Position numbers and translations under genes: made by a program | In this document: in pieces, positions 8,318-16,178 of the stretch | Position numbering within the stretch: the stretch's first letter is position 1 | How the letters are laid out: each line of letters starts with the position of its first letter | Notes under the pieces: generated by a model | Databases searched by the model: none | What the model saw: the letters and a program-made list of their open reading frames with translations, nothing else | What the model was told of the DNA's origin: nothing | Source: Streptomyces aurantiogriseus | Lineage (GTDB): Bacteria; Actinomycetota; Actinomycetes; Streptomycetales; Streptomycetaceae | NCBI RefSeq assembly: GCF_014649375.1 | Contig: NZ_BMSX01000024.1 | Location: 96,556 to 160,555 of the forward strand | DNA: 64,000 bases | Direction of reading: 5' to 3'

Positions 8318-8616
8318 TCGTCGCCTTCTCGGTCACGCCGCTGGGCGTCGGCGAGGACGTCGGGGAGTACGTCGCCGACGCCGTCCGCGTGGTCCGCGAG
8401 TCCGGGCTGCCGAACCGCACGGACGCCATGTTCACGTCCATCGAGGGCGAGTGGGACGAGGTCATGGACGTGGTCAGGCGCGCCGTCGCCGCCGTCGAGC
8501 AGCGGGCACCGCGCGTGTCCCTGGTCCTCAAGGCGGACATCCGGCCCGGCGTGACGGACGCACTGACCTCGAAGGTGGAGACGGTCGAGCGGCACCTGGC
8601 CCAGCCGGGGGAGTAG
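8314..8616 (+). CDS. MTH1187/YkoF-type thiamine-binding family protein
   Basis: A 100-residue ferredoxin-like-fold protein of the MTH1187 (DUF77) family. The opening strand MIVAFSVTPLGVGEDVGEYV and the FTSIEGEWDEVMDVVRRAV segment are diagnostic. Members bind thiamine or similar cofactors and form tetramers. The GTG start overlaps the DUF3817 stop by four bases, so the pair is translationally coupled and may work together. Confidence 0.87.
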   Translation: MIVAFSVTPLGVGEDVGEYVADAVRVVRESGLPNRTDAMFTSIEGEWDEVMDVVRRAVAAVEQRAPRVSLVLKADIRPGVTDALTSKVETVERHLAQPGE

Positions 8617-8639
8617 CGGGAGCCGGCCGGGAGGCGGTG

Positions 8640-8731
8640 TCGGTCACCGCTTCCCGGTGGTCGCTGTGGTCGCCGTCTCCCGGCGGGCACGGGAGCGGTG
8701 GTCACCGTCTCCCGGCGTTCACCGCTTCCCG
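8640..8731. repeat. imperfect short repeats between convergent genes
   Basis: Four degenerate copies of a motif like GTCACCGYYTCCCGG occur in about 90 bp, extending into the 3' end of the TetR gene. They look like slippage products; no function is evident. Confidence 0.55.
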
Positions 8732-9372
8732 GAAGCCCGCCGAAGGTACTGCCGCACCGCTCGCTGGGCCACCGGGCCCAGCTCCTCCAGCGCGCTCACC
8801 AGCACCCCCAGCTGCTCCAGCGCGTCCAGCGCCGCCGCGGCCCCCGCCCCGTCGACCCCCTCGTACAGCTCGATGCCGACGAACGAGGCCGCCACCGCCC
8901 GGGCCAGCCCCCTCGGGTCCGTGAACTCGCCGAACGGGGTGCCCGCGAGCACCCGGTCGAGGACCTTCTCGATCTCCGCGATCCACAGGTCGAGCCCCGC
9001 CGCCGTGGCCGGCCCGAGCGTCGCGTGGGTCTGCGCACCGGCCAGGAGCTGACCGAGGAGCATGACATGCCCTCCGGTCCGCTCCTGTTCGTGGATCTCC
9101 CGACCCACGACGAGCAGCTCGGACAGCGAGGTGACCGTCTCGAAGCGGGCGCGGTAGCGCGCGACCGTCCGCTCCGCCCCGTACCGGCAGGCCGCCGCGA
9201 GCAGTTCGTCCACCGAGCCGAAGTGGTAGAAGACCAGCGCCTGGTTGACCCCGGCGGCCGCCGCGACCGTCCGGGCCGACGTCTTGGCGATGCCCTGCTC
9301 GGTGAGGGTGCGCAGCGCCCCTTCCAGCAGTTTTGTCTTCGTCTCCAGCGACTTGGCGGTCTCCGGGCTCAC
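8719..9372 (-). CDS. TetR-family regulator of the SRPBCC-DUF4166 operon
   Basis: A 217-residue TetR repressor. The N-terminal HTH has the signature SARTVAAAAGVNQALVFYHF (about residues 31-50), followed by an all-helical ligand domain. It is the last gene of a three-gene minus-strand unit, overlapping the DUF4166 gene by four bases. The twin palindromes at 10824-10890 in front of that unit are its likely operators, implying autoregulation. The ligand is unknown. Confidence 0.9.
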   Translation of the reverse strand: MSPETAKSLETKTKLLEGALRTLTEQGIAKTSARTVAAAAGVNQALVFYHFGSVDELLAAACRYGAERTVARYRARFETVTSLSELLVVGREIHEQERTGGHVMLLGQLLAGAQTHATLGPATAAGLDLWIAEIEKVLDRVLAGTPFGEFTDPRGLARAVAASFVGIELYEGVDGAGAAAALDALEQLGVLVSALEELGPVAQRAVRQYLRRASGKR

Positions 9373-10049
9373 GCGCGGGCCTCCTCGCGCACGGGCCGCA
9401 GTCCCGGCCGCACACCGCAGCGGCGGACGTCCGTGTAGGTGGCGGTGAACGAGCCCTCGTAGCCGAACAACGGGCCGAAGTACCGGTTCACCACGCTGAC
9501 GCGGATCCGGAAGCGGCCGGCCGCGTCGTCGTACGACTCCCGTACCTCCGCCGTCGCCCCGATCAGCTCGGGCACGCGCGCGTCCACCACGCCTTCCCGG
9601 AACCGGTGTGCACCGGAGCGGATCAGCAGGGAGCCGTCCGGTTCGGCGTGGAAGCGCAGGTCGGTGGCGAGGTGCTGATGGGTGCCGAGGTAGTCGAGGA
9701 TGCGGTCGCCCTTCGGGCCGAGCACCATCTGGGCGTCGAACCGGCGGGCCCGGCCGGGCAGGTCGAAAGTACGCACGAAGCTCACCGTCTCACGGCCGAA
9801 GGAGTCGGTGTACGGCACGTTCTCGATGACGAAGGGCACCGCGCGTCCCGCGCGCGGGACGAGGATGTTGCGGGTGGCGCCCAGCGCCAGGAACGGCTTC
9901 ACGAACGCCGGCCCGTGCCAGATGCGGTCCATCACCCCCCGCCCCGTGCACGCCTGACCGCTCGCCAGCCCCACCGAGAAGCGGCGCCGCAGCTGCGGGT
10001 GCAGCCGGTCGAAGTCGGCGCCCATCGCCGTACGGAAGATCGAGGTCAT
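9369..10049 (-). CDS. DUF4166 domain protein
   Basis: A 226-residue protein matching the DUF4166 family as I recall it. The N-terminal region reads MTSIFRTAMGADFDRLHPQL, where DFDRLHP is characteristic, and Arg/Phe/Tyr-rich beta strands follow. Function is unknown; the family often accompanies SRPBCC or oxidoreductase domains. The ATG at 10049 overlaps the stop of the upstream gene by four bases; the longer in-frame extension to 10193 lies inside that gene and is discounted. No signal peptide. Confidence 0.82.
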   Translation of the reverse strand: MTSIFRTAMGADFDRLHPQLRRRFSVGLASGQACTGRGVMDRIWHGPAFVKPFLALGATRNILVPRAGRAVPFVIENVPYTDSFGRETVSFVRTFDLPGRARRFDAQMVLGPKGDRILDYLGTHQHLATDLRFHAEPDGSLLIRSGAHRFREGVVDARVPELIGATAEVRESYDDAAGRFRIRVSVVNRYFGPLFGYEGSFTATYTDVRRCGVRPGLRPVREEARA

Positions 10050-10798
10050 CGCGGGTTCTCCAGGGTGCGCAGGACACGGGGCGCACGCGCGCGTGCCGGG
10101 GGCGTGCGCAGGCAGCGGCGGGCGGCCGGGGTGCAGGCCAGGGGCGCCTTGAAGAGCGCCAGGCACACGAGGACGCTCAGCAACAGCGGGCACAGGTACG
10201 CCATCGACGCCGCGAACGGGCCGAGCAGCCGCAGCAAGGACTCGAGGCCGAGCCCGGTGCAGGCGACGATGATGACGAGGGCGCGCACGGCGAGTTCCGT
10301 GAGCCAGTTAAGCCGCGCGCGCTCCGGGGTGATGCCGCGCTCCAGCCACAGCCGCAGCCGGTCGAAGGACCAGGCCGTCGCCCAGCCCATCAGGGGGCGG
10401 AACACCAGCCGGTCGGCGAGCGCGCCGAAGGCGCCCCAGCGGGGCCGGTAGTCGTAGCCGGTGAGGAACCGGACCCCGTCGCCGTCGGGGACGTAGCGCC
10501 AGTAGCCGCTGCCCTCGGCCAGCAGGGAGAGCGGGTGCGGGGAGGAGAAGCGCAGGGCGGAGGTGCGGGTGCCGTCGGGGCGCTCCCGTTCCCCCGCCGA
10601 GACGCCGGTGCCCGCGATGGTCAGGAACGGCAGCACGCGCGTTGCGTAGCGGAAGCGCTGCGGCTCGCCCTCCGCCCGGGGCAGATAGGCGATCCGGGTG
10701 AAACGGAGGTCCCAGCGCTGGTGCTGGGCCGGGTCCTGTGTACGCGTCCACAGGTCGTCCAGGTCGGCGCGGATCCGCGCCTCTACATAGAGCCCCAT
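10046..10798 (-). CDS. SRPBCC-like protein with C-terminal membrane segments
   Basis: A 250-residue protein. The first ~150 residues (GLYVEARIRADLDDLWTRTQ, QRWDLRFTRIAYL) look like a START/SRPBCC lipid-binding fold with the usual LW.. and HQRWD motifs. The end has two hydrophobic helices (about 180-230: LAVRALVIIVACTGLGLES and a Leu-rich stretch), so the domain is probably membrane tethered. The ATG at 10798 has GGGGGA six bases upstream. It is the first gene of the operon with DUF4166 and TetR genes and lies just downstream of the twin palindromes. Confidence 0.75.
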   Translation of the reverse strand: MGLYVEARIRADLDDLWTRTQDPAQHQRWDLRFTRIAYLPRAEGEPQRFRYATRVLPFLTIAGTGVSAGERERPDGTRTSALRFSSPHPLSLLAEGSGYWRYVPDGDGVRFLTGYDYRPRWGAFGALADRLVFRPLMGWATAWSFDRLRLWLERGITPERARLNWLTELAVRALVIIVACTGLGLESLLRLLGPFAASMAYLCPLLLSVLVCLALFKAPLACTPAARRCLRTPPARARAPRVLRTLENPR

Positions 10799-10823
10799 GT
10801 GAATCCCCCAGCTCGGGCGGGTC

Positions 10824-10841
10824 TTTGAGCGATCGCTCAAA
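10824..10841. promoter_or_regulatory. TetR operator, 18-bp perfect palindrome (proximal)
   Basis: TTTGAGCGATCGCTCAAA is a perfect dyad 26 bp before the SRPBCC gene start. The same 18 bp recurs at 10867-10884, with dyad centres 43 bp apart. Size, symmetry and context next to a TetR operon make this a TetR-type operator by inference. Confidence 0.8.
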
Positions 10842-10860
10842 TCGTCACGACGGGACAGTA

Positions 10861-10890
10861 CACCCGTTTGAGCGATCGCTCAAACGGGTG
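10861..10890. promoter_or_regulatory. TetR operator, 30-bp perfect palindrome (distal)
   Basis: All 30 bases are symmetric; the central 18 bp (10867-10884) equal the proximal operator and six flanking bases on each side extend the dyad. It sits between the divergent SRPBCC and matrixin-like genes and could affect both promoters. Confidence 0.8.
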
Positions 10891-10986
10891 TGGTGAGGCA
10901 GGTTTTCATACTGCGCGGGCTGGTTAACCTCTCGGCGGCAATCGATCACGTCCCGACCAAAGGGCAGGCACTCAGACGGAGGCGAA

Positions 10987-11985
10987 GTGACAGGGCGGCG
11001 TGGGCCGGGGCTGGTGGGCAGGGTGATCGCGGCGACGGCACTGGCGGTCTCCGTGGCGGTGGCGGGAGGCGGGGACACACCCGCGGGTGCGGGAGGCGGC
11101 GGATGCGGGCCCGGGCACGGGGCGCTCACCGTCGACGACCTGCCCGCCGGAACCTCCGTGCTCGACTGCGCCGCCGTCGGACGCCTCGTCACCCACGCCG
11201 GCGCCGGCGTCACCGTCCCCGAGCCGGGCATGAAGGTCACCGTCGACGCCCTGTCGGTGGACGGCTCGCGGCACGGCTTCACCCTGGAGGTCGCCACCGA
11301 CGGCACGGTCTCCTACGACCTGACGGCGGACGCGGAGCCCGAAGGGCACGCCCGCGCCGCCGCCCCGGCCGCCGCCGCCCGCGCCGCGTGCGCCGACACC
11401 GCCTACGCCGTCGCCGACCACAAGGAGTACGGCACGTACGACTGGTGGATCGGCGACGACGCCCTCCCCGGCAATCTCTCACTCGCCGAGGCCCGCCGCA
11501 CCTTCGAGGACGCCATCGGAACCATCACCGGCACCCGCAACGACTGCGGGTACGGCGACGCGGTCGGAGCGCGGGCCAAGTACCACTCCCAGACCTTCCA
11601 CGAGGCCGACATCGACCGTGAGGCCCAATGCACCGCACGGGACGGGGTGAGCGTCTGGGACGCCGGGGACCTCAGCAGCGACGTCGTCGCCACGACCTGC
11701 TCGTGGAGCCGCACGGTGCGTAACGGGGGCCTGGACTGGCTCAAGGAGGCCGACGTCCGCTTCAACACCACCGACTACACCTTCACGAACAACCCCACCG
11801 ACAACTGCAAGAACGCGTATGACATCCGCAGCGTCGCCACGCATGAGGCGGGCCACGTCTTCGGCCTCTCCCACGTCGGCCCCGGACACGAGGGCCAGAC
11901 CATGTACACGAACTCGTTCGCGTGCTCCACGGCCGCCCGCACTCTGGGCCGGGGTGACGTCCTCGGGCTGCGCCGCATCTATTAG
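10987..11985 (+). CDS. secreted matrixin-like zinc metalloprotease
   Basis: A 332-residue exported protein. After a signal peptide (Arg-rich start, VIAATALAVSVAVA) come a small prodomain-like part and a metzincin catalytic core. The zinc motif HEAGHVFGLSH has His286, Glu287, His290 and His296 in HExxHxxGxxH spacing, and a likely Met-turn follows in QTMYTN. Several cysteine pairs suit an extracellular protein. The GTG at 10987 is preceded by GGAGG. It is divergent from the TetR-controlled operon, so its promoter lies beside the palindromes. The substrate is unknown. Confidence 0.87.
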   Translation: MTGRRGPGLVGRVIAATALAVSVAVAGGGDTPAGAGGGGCGPGHGALTVDDLPAGTSVLDCAAVGRLVTHAGAGVTVPEPGMKVTVDALSVDGSRHGFTLEVATDGTVSYDLTADAEPEGHARAAAPAAAARAACADTAYAVADHKEYGTYDWWIGDDALPGNLSLAEARRTFEDAIGTITGTRNDCGYGDAVGARAKYHSQTFHEADIDREAQCTARDGVSVWDAGDLSSDVVATTCSWSRTVRNGGLDWLKEADVRFNTTDYTFTNNPTDNCKNAYDIRSVATHEAGHVFGLSHVGPGHEGQTMYTNSFACSTAARTLGRGDVLGLRRIY

Positions 11986-12147
11986 GGGCGAGCAGGGGCG
12001 ACAGGGGTCGTCGGGGACGGTGAGCCCCGTGATGCCGGTGGGAAGGGCCGGCGCACGGCTGTGCGGCCGTCGGTTCCGCGGCCCCCGGCAGACCGAAAGC
12101 CGAGACGGGGCTGACCACGATATGACCGACGGGTAGGGTCTGGTGCC

Positions 12148-12657
12148 GTGCCGAAGCCGCTCAGCCTCCCCTTCGACCCCATCGCCCGCGCCGACGAGCT
12201 CTGGAAGCAGCGCTGGGGAAACGTGCCGTCCATGGCCGCGATCACCTCGATCATGCGCGCCCACCAGATCCTGCTCGCCGAGGTGGACGCGGTGGTCAAG
12301 CCGTACGGGCTGACGTTCGCGCGGTACGAGGCGCTGGTGCTGCTCACCTTCTCCCAGCAGGGCGAGCTGCCCATGTCGAAGATCGGCGAGCGGCTCATGG
12401 TGCATCCCACGTCCGTGACGAACACCGTCGACCGCCTGGTGAGGTCGGGCCTGGTCGCCAAGCGCCCCAATCCCAACGACGGCCGCGGCACCCTCGCCAC
12501 CATCACCGAGAAGGGCCGCGAGGTCGTCGAGGCCGCCACCCGCGACCTGATGGCCATGGACTTCGGGCTCGGGGTGTACGACGCGGAGGAGTGCGGGGAG
12601 ATCTTCGCGATGCTGCGGCCGCTGCGGATCGCGGCCCACGACTTCGACGAGGAGTGA
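12148..12657 (+). CDS. MarR-family transcriptional regulator
   Basis: A 169-residue winged-helix protein. The HTH reads LPMSKIGERLMVHPTSVTNT and the wing is NPNDGRGTLATITEKG, with the family Asp-Gly-Arg. It follows the matrixin-like gene by 162 bp and precedes a DUF3817 gene by 82 bp on the same strand. The GTG start at 12148 fits the family's N-terminal length; no better in-frame start is seen. Confidence 0.9.
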   Translation: MPKPLSLPFDPIARADELWKQRWGNVPSMAAITSIMRAHQILLAEVDAVVKPYGLTFARYEALVLLTFSQQGELPMSKIGERLMVHPTSVTNTVDRLVRSGLVAKRPNPNDGRGTLATITEKGREVVEAATRDLMAMDFGLGVYDAEECGEIFAMLRPLRIAAHDFDEE

Positions 12658-12739
12658 CCTGGCGGGTGAGGACGGCCCCGGTGGGATGAGGAGTGCCCCG
12701 GCCCAAGATCTACCGGAACGGGTGGTTACGCTCGACGGC

Positions 12740-13078
12740 ATGAAGAAGAGCGTGCTGACCCGCTACCGCGTCATGGCCTACGTCACCGGTGTGCTGCTGG
12801 TCCTGCTGACCCTGGGCGTGATCGCCAAGTACCTGCTCGAGATGGACGGCGCCGACAGCTTCACCAGCGTCGTGGGCATCGCGCACGGCTGGCTGTACGT
12901 CCTCTACCTCGTCTTCGCCTTCGACCTGGGGTCCAAGGCGAAGTGGCCGGTTCGCAAGCAGCTGTGGGTGCTGCTGGCCGGGACCGTTCCCACCGCCGCC
13001 TTCTTCGTGGAGCGCAACGTCACGCGCGAGCTGGAGGCCAAGGTCGCCGAGGACGCGGCGGCCGTCGCCAAGGCGTAG
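12740..13078 (+). CDS. DUF3817 membrane protein (paralogue of the gene at 7967)
   Basis: A 112-residue membrane protein with hydrophobic segments at about 9-31 (AYVTGVLLVLLTLGVIAKYL), 42-60 (IAHGWLYVLYLVFAFDL) and 72-88 (LWVLLAGTVPTAAFFVE). The His in GIAHGWLYVLY corresponds to that of the paralogue. The ATG at 12740 begins the basic MKKSVLTRYR segment; an upstream in-frame GTG/ATG at 12686 is discounted. A hairpin terminator follows at once. Cotranscription with the MarR gene is likely. Confidence 0.85.
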   Translation: MKKSVLTRYRVMAYVTGVLLVLLTLGVIAKYLLEMDGADSFTSVVGIAHGWLYVLYLVFAFDLGSKAKWPVRKQLWVLLAGTVPTAAFFVERNVTRELEAKVAEDAAAVAKA

Positions 13079-13083
13079 TCACC

Positions 13084-13109
13084 ACCGCCGCACGCACGCG
13101 TGCGGCGGT
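13084..13109 (+). terminator. hairpin terminator after DUF3817 gene
   Basis: A 12-bp GC-rich perfect stem with a two-base centre starts six bases after the stop codon. It separates the DUF3817 transcript from the icmA promoter. Confidence 0.7.
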
Positions 13110-13120
13110 CTGCCGTCGAC

Positions 13121-13144
13121 ATTTACTAGGACGTCCTAGTAAAT
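13121..13144. promoter_or_regulatory. 24-bp perfect palindromic operator in front of icmA
   Basis: The dyad centres on TTTACTAGGACGTCCTAGTA and is symmetric over all 24 bases, ending only eight bases before the icmA start codon. A protein bound here would cover the transcription or translation start. No adjacent gene is an obvious owner; the TetR at 15310-15951 is one candidate. Confidence 0.75.
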
Positions 13145-13151
13145 TGGCAGT

Positions 13152-14852
13152 ATGGACGCTGACGCCATCGAGGAGGGCCGCCGACGCTGGCAGGCCCGGT
13201 ACGACGCCGCGCGCAAGCGCGACGCTGACTTCACGACGCTCTCCGGGGATCCCGTGGAGCCGGTGTACGGACCCCGGCCCGGCGACACGTACGAGGGCTT
13301 CGAGCGGATCGGGTGGCCGGGGGAGTACCCCTTCACGCGCGGGCTGTATCCGACCGGGTACCGAGGGCGGACGTGGACCATCCGGCAGTTCGCCGGGTTC
13401 GGGAACGCCGAGCAGACCAACGAGCGGTACAAGATGATCCTCGCCAACGGCGGTGGGGGTCTGTCCGTCGCTTTCGACATGCCGACGCTCATGGGGCGCG
13501 ACTCCGACGACCGGCGCTCGCTCGGCGAGGTCGGGCACTGCGGGGTCGCCATCGACTCCGCGGCGGACATGGAGGTGCTGTTCAAGGACATCCCGCTGGG
13601 GGATGTGACCACCTCGATGACGATCAGCGGGCCGGCGGTGCCCGTCTTCTGCATGTACCTGGTCGCCGCCGAGCGGCAGGGCGTGGACCCGTCCGTCCTC
13701 AACGGCACGCTCCAGACCGACATCTTCAAGGAGTACATCGCGCAGAAGGAGTGGCTCTTCCCGCCCGAGCCGCACCTTCGCCTCATCGGCGACCTGATGG
13801 AGTACTGCGCGACCCGCATCCCCGCCTACAAGCCGTTGTCCGTCTCCGGCTACCACATCCGCGAGGCCGGCGCGACGGCCGCGCAGGAGCTGGCGTACAC
13901 GCTGGCGGACGGGTTCGGGTATGTGGAGCTGGGGTTGAGCCGTGGGCTCGACGTCGACGTGTTCGCCCCCGGTCTCTCCTTCTTCTTCGACGCGCACGTC
14001 GACTTCTTCGAGGAGATCGCCAAGTTCCGTGCGGCGCGCCGGATCTGGGCGCGGTGGATGCGGGACGTGTACGGGGCGAAGAGCGAGAAGGCGCAGTGGC
14101 TGCGGTTCCACACGCAGACGGCGGGTGTCTCGCTGACGGCCCAGCAGCCGTACAACAACGTGGTGCGTACGGCGGTGGAGGCGCTCGCGGCGGTGCTGGG
14201 TGGCACCAACTCGCTGCACACCAACGCGCTGGACGAGACGCTGGCGCTGCCGAGCGAGCAGGCCGCGGAGATCGCGTTGCGTACGCAGCAGGTGCTGATG
14301 GAGGAGACCGGGGTCGCCAACGTGGCGGATCCGCTGGGTGGTTCCTGGTACGTCGAGCAGTTGACCGACCGGATCGAGGCGGACGCGGAGCGGATCTTCG
14401 AGCAGATCAAGGAGCGGGGGCTGCGGGCGCATCCGGACGGGCGGCACCCGATCGGGCCGGTGACGTCGGGGATTCTGCGGGGGATCGACGACGGGTGGTT
14501 CACCGGGGAGATCGCCGAGTCGGCGTTCCGGTACCAGCAGGCGCTGGAGAAGGGCGAGAAGAAGGTTGTCGGCGTCAACGCCCATAACGGCTCCGTGACC
14601 GGGGATCTGGAGATTCTGCGGGTCAGTCATGAGGTGGAGCGGGAGCAGGTGCGGGTGTTGGGAGTGCGGCGGGGGGCGCGTGACGAGGCCGCTGTGCGCC
14701 GCTCACTCGATGGGCTGATTGCCGCTGCGCGCGACGGCGGGAACATGATCGAGCCGATGCTGGATGCGGTGCGGGCTGAGGCGACGTTGGGGGAGATCTG
14801 TGACGTGTTGCGGGACGAGTGGGGGGTGTACACGGAGCCGGCGGGCTTCTAG
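13152..14852 (+). CDS. icmA: isobutyryl-CoA mutase large (substrate-binding) subunit
   Basis: A 566-residue TIM-barrel subunit of a coenzyme B12 mutase that interconverts isobutyryl-CoA and n-butyryl-CoA. It lacks the B12-binding domain, so it needs a separate small subunit IcmB, not in this window. Two residues that separate isobutyryl- from methylmalonyl-CoA mutase are visible: Phe80 in TIRQFAGF (Tyr in MCM) and Gln198 in EYIAQKEW (Arg in MCM), at the numbers I recall for S. cinnamonensis IcmA. The ATG at 13152 follows a palindrome by eight bases with only a weak GGCAG, so regulation at initiation is plausible. MeaB at 2.9 kb may be its chaperone. Confidence 0.93.
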   Translation: MDADAIEEGRRRWQARYDAARKRDADFTTLSGDPVEPVYGPRPGDTYEGFERIGWPGEYPFTRGLYPTGYRGRTWTIRQFAGFGNAEQTNERYKMILANGGGGLSVAFDMPTLMGRDSDDRRSLGEVGHCGVAIDSAADMEVLFKDIPLGDVTTSMTISGPAVPVFCMYLVAAERQGVDPSVLNGTLQTDIFKEYIAQKEWLFPPEPHLRLIGDLMEYCATRIPAYKPLSVSGYHIREAGATAAQELAYTLADGFGYVELGLSRGLDVDVFAPGLSFFFDAHVDFFEEIAKFRAARRIWARWMRDVYGAKSEKAQWLRFHTQTAGVSLTAQQPYNNVVRTAVEALAAVLGGTNSLHTNALDETLALPSEQAAEIALRTQQVLMEETGVANVADPLGGSWYVEQLTDRIEADAERIFEQIKERGLRAHPDGRHPIGPVTSGILRGIDDGWFTGEIAESAFRYQQALEKGEKKVVGVNAHNGSVTGDLEILRVSHEVEREQVRVLGVRRGARDEAAVRRSLDGLIAAARDGGNMIEPMLDAVRAEATLGEICDVLRDEWGVYTEPAGF

Positions 14853-14916
14853 GGGCGGGGGTCGGGGGCGTCGAGGGTGTTCTCGCCCCCGCCGCCCCTA
14901 CCCGTCCCATCCCCCA

Positions 14917-15010
14917 GGGGCTCCGCCCCTTGGACCCCACCAGGGGCTGCGCCCCCTGGACCGTCAGCGGGGCTGCGCCCCTGCACCCCACGCGGGGCTG
15001 CCGCCCCGCA
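14917..15010. repeat. cluster of four GGGGCTNCGCCCC hairpins
   Basis: Four short GC hairpins with the core GGGGCTGCGCCCC follow each other (14917-14931, about 14942-14960, 14968-14985 and 14993-15010). This type of element is common in Streptomyces intergenic DNA. It follows the icmA stop by about 65 bp and may end that transcript. Confidence 0.7.
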
Positions 15011-15053
15011 CCCCGCTTCGGCCCTGAACGGGCCTCGTCCTCAAACGCCGGAC

Positions 15054-15290
15054 GGGCTGAAATGCCCTGACCCGGCGCTCGGCAGGCGCCCCCGGATGGG
15101 CTGAGGTGCCCTGACCGGGTGCTCGGCAGGCGCCCCCGGATGGGCTGAGGTGCCCTGACCGGGTGCTCGGCAGGCGCCCCCGGATGGGCTGAGGTGCCCT
15201 GACCGGGTGCTCGGCAGGCGCCGTCGGACGGGCTGAGATGCCCTGACCCGGCGTTCGGCAGGCGCCGTCGGGCTGGATTGCCCTGGCCGG
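15054..15290. repeat. 44-bp tandem repeat, five units plus a partial
   Basis: Units start at 15054, 15098, 15142, 15186 and 15230, exactly 44 bp apart, and a diverged partial follows at 15270. Units two to four are almost identical. The preceding 15040-15060 segment carries the CAAACGCCGGACGGGCTGA phrase that recurs in many Streptomyces intergenic regions, so the array seems to have grown from such an element. The array contains no gene. Confidence 0.9.
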
Positions 15291-15309
15291 TGCTTCGAAG
15301 GTGACGGGT

Positions 15310-15951
15310 TCAGATGCCGGACAGGTTTGAGGAGCCTGCTGACGTCAAGCCCAGGAGCAGCACCTTTGTGAAGCTGCGTACCCATTCCTCGTCCGCTGGT
15401 TCCGCGCTCACCAGGGTGCGGTGGACCACCGCGCCGGCGACGACGTCGAAGATGAGGTCGACGGTGCGGGAGGCCTCCTCGGGGTCGGTTTCCGGGGGGA
15501 GTTCGCCGCGGGCCTGGGCGCGGGCCCGGCCGTCGAGGACGAGGTCCTTCTGGGGGTCGACGATGGACGCGCGGATGCGTTCGCGCAGGGCGTCGTCGCG
15601 GGTGGATTCGGCGACCACCGCCATCAGGCCGCTCTTGGCCTCGGGGCGGGCGAGGATCGCGGCGAACTGCAGCACGACGCCCTCGATGTCGGCGGCGAGG
15701 CTGCCGCGGTCGGGGAGTTCGAGTTCGTCGAAGAGTTCGGCGACCGCGTCGACGACGAGTTCGTTCTTGCCCGACCAGCGGCGGTAGAGCGTCGTCTTCG
15801 CGACCCCGGCGCGCGTCGCCACGTCTCCCAGCGTGAGCTTCGACCAGCCCAGCTCCACCAGCGCCTCCCGTGTCGCGGCCAGGATCGCGGCGTCCGCGGC
15901 GGCGCTGCGCGGGCGGCCGGTACGGGGGGTGGCAGGGGTGCGGCTCTGCAT
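15310..15951 (-). CDS. TetR-family transcriptional regulator
   Basis: A 213-residue TetR protein. The HTH is LTLGDVATRAGVAKTTLYRR with the YRRW(S)GK continuation typical of the AcrR type; the C-terminal domain ends in hydrophobic helices. It is divergent from the thioredoxin-TPR gene. A 17-bp palindrome at 16051-16067 between the two is a plausible operator. A distal alternative target is the icmA palindrome. Confidence 0.9.
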   Translation of the reverse strand: MQSRTPATPRTGRPRSAAADAAILAATREALVELGWSKLTLGDVATRAGVAKTTLYRRWSGKNELVVDAVAELFDELELPDRGSLAADIEGVVLQFAAILARPEAKSGLMAVVAESTRDDALRERIRASIVDPQKDLVLDGRARAQARGELPPETDPEEASRTVDLIFDVVAGAVVHRTLVSAEPADEEWVRSFTKVLLLGLTSAGSSNLSGI

Positions 15952-16050
15952 TCTTCGACCATAGCCACCCCGAATGCATCCGGACGGCCGCGGGACGAGG
16001 TGAGGGAGATCACCGGGGAGCGGTCCCGCGGGTGGGCTTCCGGGGCATTA

Positions 16051-16067
16051 CGCTACGACTCGTAGCG
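16051..16067. promoter_or_regulatory. 17-bp palindromic operator, TetR type
   Basis: CGCTACGACTCGTAGCG is two perfect 8-base arms around one base. It lies 100 bp before the TetR gene and 112 bp before the thioredoxin-TPR gene, in the divergent promoter region. Confidence 0.65.
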
Positions 16068-16178
16068 AAAGCTCGTGGCGGACGTACACGAGCCACGATC
16101 CCGCGGGCGTGGGGTGGGGACCCGGCGCTCCTTTCGGATCGTTTTCACGCACGCGCGGGAACGGGGGAGGATAGACGC

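Noticed and set aside
14917..15290. CRISPR array
   Set aside because: Repeats are directly abutting tandem units and GC hairpins without unique spacers of constant length.
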